From assembly GCA_964612995.1 (NCBI GenBank), contig CAZTGE010000002.1, forward strand, positions 49,019-113,018: a stretch of DNA of 64,000 nucleotides, read 5' to 3'. Of this stretch, positions 59,531-64,000 are shown piece after piece. The position numbers and the translations under genes are program-made. Each line of letters starts with the position of its first letter. Position 1 is the first letter of the stretch. The notes beneath the pieces are model-generated. The model was given only the letters and a program-made list of their open reading frames with translations, did no database searches and had not been told where the DNA came from. The stretch is from SLQH01 sp964612995 (GTDB lineage Bacteria; Planctomycetota; UBA11346).

Positions 59531-59565
59531 CAGACGGGGCAGCGTCGCCGACGCTGCCCCGTCTG
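59531..59565. terminator. Perfect 17-bp hairpin between FKBP and receiver genes
   Basis: The arms cagacggggcagcgtcg (59531-59547) and cgacgctgccccgtctg (59549-59565) are fully complementary, with one base between, 27 bp after the FKBP stop. The receiver gene is convergent, so this could terminate both strands. No T-tract follows (cattgtg), so a role as a cruciform or RNA-stabilising structure is also possible. Confidence 0.6.
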
Positions 59566-59655
59566 CATTGTGAAGCTCTGTTGGAGCTCGCGCCGGCTCG
59601 CTCACCTGGGTTGTCGCCGCTGACAGGCGCCCCTTGGGCAGCCAGCCGGTTCCGC

Positions 59656-60048
59656 TCAGCGTCTGATCGCCCGGTTGGTGCGGATCTTGATCCAATGTCG
59701 CACTGTCTCGCGCACGGTGTCGATCGCGAAGGGCTTGGCGAGGAAGCCGGCCGCGCCGTGGCGCCGCAGCTGCTGGGCGGTCTCGTTCTCGCCGTGCCCG
59801 CTCATCAGCACCACCGGTACGCTGGGATCGCGTTTGCGCAGATGGGTGAACACGCTCGCCCCGTCGCGATCGGGCAGGGAGAGGTCGAGGATGACGAGGT
59901 CGATCCGGCTGTGGTGGGCGTCGAACCAGACGATCGCCTCCTCGCCGCTGCCCAGCGCTTCGCAGTGGCAATTCAGCCCCGCGAGCACTCCCTGGAGCAG
60001 TACCCGGATGGACTCGGTATCATCGACGACGAGCACGGTGCCGTTCAT
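59656..60048 (-). CDS. Single-domain response regulator (receiver)
   Basis: A 130-residue CheY-like receiver without an output domain. The acidic pocket is VVDDTES, the phospho-acceptor Asp is in LVILDLSLPDRDG (about residue 53), the Thr/Ser switch is in VVLMSGHGENET, and the conserved Lys is in FLAKPFAIDT. It probably relays phosphate to or binds another protein. The ATG at 60048 follows ggagg; a GTG is 12 bp upstream. No histidine kinase is in the window. Confidence 0.9.
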   Translation of the reverse strand: MNGTVLVVDDTESIRVLLQGVLAGLNCHCEALGSGEEAIVWFDAHHSRIDLVILDLSLPDRDGASVFTHLRKRDPSVPVVLMSGHGENETAQQLRRHGAAGFLAKPFAIDTVRETVRHWIKIRTNRAIRR

Positions 60049-60210
60049 CGGGGCCTCCACAGCGATCCCATGCTAACCAGCACGGGGCGCGGGTGGAAGA
60101 CTCCACCTGTGGGTCAGCGGCCGAGCGGCTCGGGTCGGCGCGGCAGCGGCCGCCGTCGTGATTGCGTGAACATGCACCGTTGCACGCGCCGGCGGCCGAC
60201 CGATGCGCAT

Positions 60211-60603
60211 TCACCCCTCCGGCAGGATCCGATCCAACACGGCTCCGATCGCGTGGGCGCCATCGCGTACCGCGCCGGTGGCGGTGATCTGCAGACAGGA
60301 GCAGACCAGCAGCGCGAGGTGCATGTTGGCGTGCTCCTCCGGGATCGGGTCCGGCATCAACAGGCATTCCTCCATCTGACTGCGGTTCATCAGCAGCCCG
60401 CGTGCGCGCGGTCGGAGTTGCTCGACGATCAGCACGGCGATGACCGAGAGGCGGCTGAGATCGGTGCTGCCGTCGCGTTGGGCGGCGAGATGGTCGCTCA
60501 TCTGCATCGCCGCGTCCATCTCGCTCTCGCGCCCGCGCGCCACGGCGGTGCACAAGGAGAGGATGGTGGCGTCGGCCTGGACGGTGGGCAGGGGGACCAT
60601 CAT
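60211..60603 (-). CDS. Hypothetical protein, end of the sigma-54-activator operon
   Basis: A 130-residue, mostly helical protein (ILSLCTAVARGRESEMDAAM, LSVIAVLIVEQLRPRARGLL, MHLALLVCSCLQITATGAVR) with no signal peptide. I do not recognise it. Its ATG overlaps the stop of the methyltransferase gene by 4 bp (ATGA), and gggaga lies upstream, so it is translationally coupled. The 150 bp upstream of the receiver gene hold nothing obvious. Confidence 0.6.
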   Translation of the reverse strand: MMVPLPTVQADATILSLCTAVARGRESEMDAAMQMSDHLAAQRDGSTDLSRLSVIAVLIVEQLRPRARGLLMNRSQMEECLLMPDPIPEEHANMHLALLVCSCLQITATGAVRDGAHAIGAVLDRILPEG

Positions 60604-61394
60604 GGGCGTCTCTCCCGGGGGCGGACGGCGTCGGGCGTCGTTGGCGCCTCTCTTCTGCGCAGGACGGTGATCGGGCGTTCGACCTGACACGCCGGTTCCG
60701 GCAGCGGCCGGCTCAGGTCCCAGGCGTTCCACGATCCGACGAGGGCGAAACGCCCGTTGCGCTGCAGGGCGGCGAGGAGTTCGCCCTCGGTGATCGCGAA
60801 CTGCGTCGTCCGCTCCTCGAGATGGAAGCGGTGGCCATCGTCATCGACGGCGAGGGTGAGGATCTCGGTGAAACAGCCGCCGTTCGCGGGTTCGGCGTGG
60901 AAATCGCATTTCAGCTGCACCGGCCCCCGGCTGGCGGTCCAGTGATCGCGCAGTTCCGTCGGGTCGTCGAAGAGCACGCACCAGTCCATGAAATACAGCC
61001 CGCCGGGGCGCAGGGCCGCGCTCGCGTGGTCGAGGTGCCGGTCGAGGGCCTCACGATCAGCGAGGTACAGCGAGCCGAGGAACACGCACAGCAGATCGAC
61101 CGGCTCGGGAAGGGCGAAGTCGGCCACATCGGCCTGGATGAACCCGGCGCGCGGATGGCGGGCCGCGGCCTCGCCGAGCATCGTCGGGGCGATGTCGACG
61201 CCGATGTAGTGGACGCCGCGCTCGGCGAAGGCATCGGCATGGGGCGCATGACCACAGGCGAGTTCGCAGACCGTGTTCAGCGGGCCCGCGGCAAAGCGCC
61301 ACCAGGCCTGTTCGACGGTGTCGACCTCGTCCGCGATGTCGCGATAGGAGAAGGCGAGGTCGTAGTAGCGCGGGTGGTCGTAGATGCGGTGCAC
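60600..61394 (-). CDS. Class I SAM-dependent methyltransferase
   Basis: A 264-residue methyltransferase starting at a GTG at 61394 behind a strong ribosome-binding site (gaggag). It has the usual start HRIYDHPRYYDLAFSYRDIA, then motif I VCELACGHAPHADAFAERG, motif II VHYIGVDIAPTML, GFIQADVADFALPEP and LLCVFLGSLYLADREALDRH. The middle part is typical of methyltransferase_25-type enzymes with a variable lid. The substrate is unknown. It is 14 bp downstream of the sigma-54-activator gene and overlaps the next gene by 4 bp. Confidence 0.87.
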   Translation of the reverse strand: MHRIYDHPRYYDLAFSYRDIADEVDTVEQAWWRFAAGPLNTVCELACGHAPHADAFAERGVHYIGVDIAPTMLGEAAARHPRAGFIQADVADFALPEPVDLLCVFLGSLYLADREALDRHLDHASAALRPGGLYFMDWCVLFDDPTELRDHWTASRGPVQLKCDFHAEPANGGCFTEILTLAVDDDGHRFHLEERTTQFAITEGELLAALQRNGRFALVGSWNAWDLSRPLPEPACQVERPITVLRRREAPTTPDAVRPRERRP

Positions 61395-61408
61395 GCAGCT
61401 CCTCGGGA

Positions 61409-63670
61409 TCAGCTGGTCCCCCGCTCCGGCGCGGCGAGCACGAAATAGTGCGAACCGGGGGCGGGGGTGGGTTCGACGCGTTCGATCGCGCCATCGGCGC
61501 AGAGTTCCTTGAGGTAGCTCGAGGCGGTGCTCGAGGTGATGCCGAGCAGCGCGATGACTTCTTTGCGGGTCAGGCGCTGATGCTCGGCAAACAGGCGGCG
61601 CAGTTCGGCCAGGCGACGCATGCGCGGGTTGCCGCTGCCAGGCGTAAGCTGCGCTGTGGCAGGGCGGCGTTCGGTCTCGCCGGTCATGGCGGTGCCGTTG
61701 CGCGCGCGTTCGATCAGCCGCGCGCGTTCGTCGGCGTCGTGGCGCAGCGCACCGGCCTCGCGGAAGTCGTCGAGCTCGTAGCGGGTCCGTTGCGGGTCGT
61801 GGACCACCAGCGCCTCGACCTCGCTGCGCAGCTGGCGCACATTGCCGGGCCAGGGCAGCGCACACAAGACCTCGCGCAGATCGGGGGCGAAACCGGCATC
61901 ATCGCCAGTGGGGTGGAAGGCGGCGAGGAAGTGCTCGGCCAGCAGCGGGATGTCCTCGCGACGCTGGGCCAGCGGCGGCAGTTCGATCTCCATCCGCCGC
62001 AGGCGGTAGAGCAGGTCCTCGCGGAAGCGGCCGGCGGCCACCTGCACATCGATGTCGGCATTGGTCGCGGCGATGATCCGGGCTGCGAGGCGTTCGCTGC
62101 GGTCGCTGCCCACCGGGCGGTACTCGCCGCTCTCGAGCAGTCGCAGCAGGTTGGCCTGGAAGCCGGGGCTGGAATCGCCGATCTCGTCGAGGAACACCGT
62201 GCCTTCGCCGGCGCTGGCCAGCAGCCCGCGGCGCGCGGCCTCGGCGCCGGTGAAGGCGCCCTTGGCGTGGCCGAAGAGCTCGGATTCGAGCAGGTTCTCG
62301 GTCACCCCGGCACAGTTGATCGCCACCAGTGGCTGATCCGCGCGTCGGCTCGCGGCATGGAGGTGCCGCGCGACCAGATCCTTGCCGGTGCCGGTGTCAC
62401 CGAGCAGGAGCACCGGCAGGTCCCAGCCGGCGATCGCCGGCAGGCGGTCGCGCAGACGGCGCATCGGCGGGCTCTCGCCGACCAGCGGCGGCATGCTGTC
62501 CGCTTCCCGGGTCGGCCGGCGCCTGGCAGCCGGTGTCGGCATGAGCGTGGGGGCGATCGCCCGGCCGAAGGCGAGCAGGTCGAGTGGCGAGAGTTCGCGG
62601 CTGAGCGCGAGTTCGAACGCCAGTCGCTCGCGAGCGCCGTGGGCCTCGGCGCGCTGGCGGCAGGTCTCGAGCCGTGCGGCGGCGCGATCGCGTTGCCCCG
62701 CCTGGGCCAGGAGCCGGGCCTGGAAGCAGTCGTCGAGCCAATCGCTCTGAGCGTGCGCGCGGCGGTGGGCCAACAGGGCCATCGCGACCTCGCTGTGGCC
62801 GAGGATGACCGCGCAGCGCAGGGGGGCGAGCGCGCGCAGTGAGGAGCCGCCGAGCACCTGGCGGCGGATCGCCGGGGTATCGGTGGCCAGCTCGGCCATC
62901 GAGGCGGCGGTGCCGGTCGCGGCGCGGAAGACCTGTTCGAGCACCGACGCCGCGGCATCGGGGAACTCGGCCGCGAGGCGATGGATGGCGTTGGTGCTCA
63001 GCGGTCGCCCGATCTGCAGTGACTGCATCAGCACCAGCAGCGCCTCGTAGGTCTGCCATTCGGGGTGGTGGGCGGCATGGGCGGGGCTGTCGAGCAGGGC
63101 GCTGGCGCCGGCCAGCTCGCCGCGTTCGACCGCGTCGATGAAGGCGCGCAGGTCGAGTTCCCCGCGGTCCTCCACCCCGCAGCGGCGGTGGCGGCCCCGG
63201 GTCGTGCGCCCGGCCAGCGCGGCGGCAGCGCGCCCGCGGCCGGCGGCGCCTGCGAGATCGCTCGGACCAGGAGCCCAGCCCAGCGCCGCGGCGAGGCTGG
63301 GCGGGGGTGCGGCCTCGGCGCAGCGCGCGAGCCGGTCGGCCAGCGCGCCGGCGACGAAATCGGCCAGGGGGGCCGGGGCCCCGGTGGCGAGGCGAACGAC
63401 GCAGCGACAGAGCTCGGCGCGATGGCTCGATAGCGGCAGGGCCAGCAGTCCGAGCCAGCTGGCGATCATGGCCTCGGGGTCCGACGGCCGGGCGAGCAGC
63501 GCCTCGGTGCGTTCCAGCACTTCCGTGATCTCGTGGTCGGCCGGCTGATGCAGCCGGCCGACCACGGTGATCAGCTCCGCCGCCGGGCCCGGCCCGAGCA
63601 GTGGCAGCAGCTCATCGGGTGCGGCGAAGCCGGTGAGGAATCGCTCGCGGAGTCGATCATCGCTGGCCAT
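61409..63670 (-). CDS. Sigma-54-type AAA+ transcription activator with non-Fis C-terminal winged helix
   Basis: A 753-residue regulator. The N-terminal 390 residues form an alpha-solenoid-like sensory region I cannot assign. The AAA+ domain (about 395-620) has MPPLVGESPPMRRL, Walker A GDTGTGKDLVARHL, the sigma-54 contact loop KGAFTGAE, Walker B GTVFLDEIGD, arginine-region FREDLLYRL and PWPGNVRQL. The C-terminus is not a Fis helix-turn-helix but a winged helix: RLTRKEVIALLGITSSTASS, then YLKELCADGAIERV. It probably activates sigma-54 promoters, perhaps of its own operon with the methyltransferase. The ATG at 63670 begins the open region. Confidence 0.87.
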   Translation of the reverse strand: MASDDRLRERFLTGFAAPDELLPLLGPGPAAELITVVGRLHQPADHEITEVLERTEALLARPSDPEAMIASWLGLLALPLSSHRAELCRCVVRLATGAPAPLADFVAGALADRLARCAEAAPPPSLAAALGWAPGPSDLAGAAGRGRAAAALAGRTTRGRHRRCGVEDRGELDLRAFIDAVERGELAGASALLDSPAHAAHHPEWQTYEALLVLMQSLQIGRPLSTNAIHRLAAEFPDAAASVLEQVFRAATGTAASMAELATDTPAIRRQVLGGSSLRALAPLRCAVILGHSEVAMALLAHRRAHAQSDWLDDCFQARLLAQAGQRDRAAARLETCRQRAEAHGARERLAFELALSRELSPLDLLAFGRAIAPTLMPTPAARRRPTREADSMPPLVGESPPMRRLRDRLPAIAGWDLPVLLLGDTGTGKDLVARHLHAASRRADQPLVAINCAGVTENLLESELFGHAKGAFTGAEAARRGLLASAGEGTVFLDEIGDSSPGFQANLLRLLESGEYRPVGSDRSERLAARIIAATNADIDVQVAAGRFREDLLYRLRRMEIELPPLAQRREDIPLLAEHFLAAFHPTGDDAGFAPDLREVLCALPWPGNVRQLRSEVEALVVHDPQRTRYELDDFREAGALRHDADERARLIERARNGTAMTGETERRPATAQLTPGSGNPRMRRLAELRRLFAEHQRLTRKEVIALLGITSSTASSYLKELCADGAIERVEPTPAPGSHYFVLAAPERGTS

Positions 63671-63819
63671 ACCGGAATCCAGTCTAGGGCCGGGCCCGGC
63701 GTGGCGCCATGATCGATCGGCAGATGATCAAACGATGTATCATCGTATGAGGGAGGGGGCGGCACCTTCTTTCCGGGAGCTCCTCGCGCTATCAGGCCTG
63801 TTCGATCACTGAAGAGGTC

Positions 63820-64000
63820 TCTCACGGAGTCACGGAGATGGTTGGGAACCATATTGGAACAATGCTCGTGGATTGCGCAGTCAAGCTCCATCAATGGTGG
63901 CCTCTCAAGATTTCTCCGCGTCTTTGGTGCTCTGTGAGAAAAATGACCGTAACTACTCAGGCCTATTCCTGTGCTCTCATAAACCACAGAGAACACAGAG
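63820..64000. repeat. Low-GC repeat sequence at right edge (cacagag-type)
   Basis: The 330 bp after the activator gene (63671-64000) hold no gene I can support. From about 63820 the base composition drops sharply. The sequence shows cacggagtcacggagatgg, a ctccgcgtctttggtgctctgtg block, and ends in accacagagaacacagag. This looks like the cacagag-type dispersed repeat often seen in PVC-group genomes. It continues past the window. Confidence 0.5.

Noticed and set aside
59531..59565. The perfect palindrome as a transposon end or attachment site
   Set aside because: It stands alone between convergent genes with no direct repeats; a terminator or RNA structure is simpler.
63571..63996. A 141-codon minus-strand frame at the right end
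   Set aside because: It spans low-GC repeat sequence and the 5' end of the activator gene; composition and content do not support coding.

Overview
The window is a very GC-rich chromosomal segment of a Gram-negative-type bacterium. An outer membrane is implied by waaA and lpxK (lipid A/Kdo synthesis), a beta-barrel-like protein and several lipoproteins. The best guess for lineage is Planctomycetota or a close relative. The grounds are a fused 3-dehydroquinate dehydratase/shikimate dehydrogenase, three Hanks-type Ser/Thr kinases of unusual architecture, STAS proteins, an FHA-GAF-cyclase and a type III pantothenate kinase. This is inference; no rRNA or ribosomal-protein marker is present. I saw no tRNA, rRNA, CRISPR array, prophage or complete insertion sequence. 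Many antisense frames are open only because of the GC content and are left out.

Layout. 1-5.1 kb: the end of an aspartate kinase, then a minus-strand pair (tandem pseudoprotease, HtrA-like protease) and aroDE. 5.3-8.8 kb: a kinase-FapA fusion and a TauE/SafE permease. 8.7-14.2 kb: a minus-strand run of six genes (three hypotheticals, a Gfo/Idh/MocA oxidoreductase, a Nudix hydrolase, a zinc-ribbon membrane protein). 14.3-15.7 kb: a DUF3859 protein and a zinc-ribbon/PadR/SpoIIAA-like operon. 15.8-18.8 kb: a second pseudoprotease/protease pair. 19-27.7 kb: an outer-membrane protein, ruvA, a metallo-hydrolase, an RNA methyltransferase, waaA, a ThyX-like protein, a Nudix protein, an amidase and lipoproteins. 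27.7-35 kb: a DEAD-box helicase with extra domains, a kinase-STAS protein, a hydrolase and htpG. 35-43.4 kb: lpxK and neighbours, a CorC-type protein, a DksA-like protein, ispF and gcvH. 43.6-48.5 kb: a membrane kinase, an FHA-GAF-cyclase and gpmI. 48.6-58.4 kb: a flavoprotein, arfB, a MOP-type membrane protein, a mutarotase, smc, a STAS protein, dut and coaX. 58.7-63.7 kb: an FKBP, a response regulator and a sigma-54-activator operon.

Working together. Most genes are housekeeping, but the segment is rich in phosphorylation and cyclic-nucleotide signalling (three kinases, a cyclase, STAS and receiver proteins) and in envelope quality control (two HtrA-type proteases, an FKBP, an amidase). The most distinctive feature is the pair of paralogous loci, about 14 kb apart, in which a secreted tandem trypsin-fold protein that has lost its catalytic serines is translationally coupled to an apparently active HtrA-type protease. 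Other unusual points are a GrpE-like segment inside a DEAD-box helicase, a kinase fused to a FapA/DUF342 beta-helix, and two small MITE-like elements with inverted ends and 10-bp target duplications, one of them inserted into a copy of a second intergenic repeat family.
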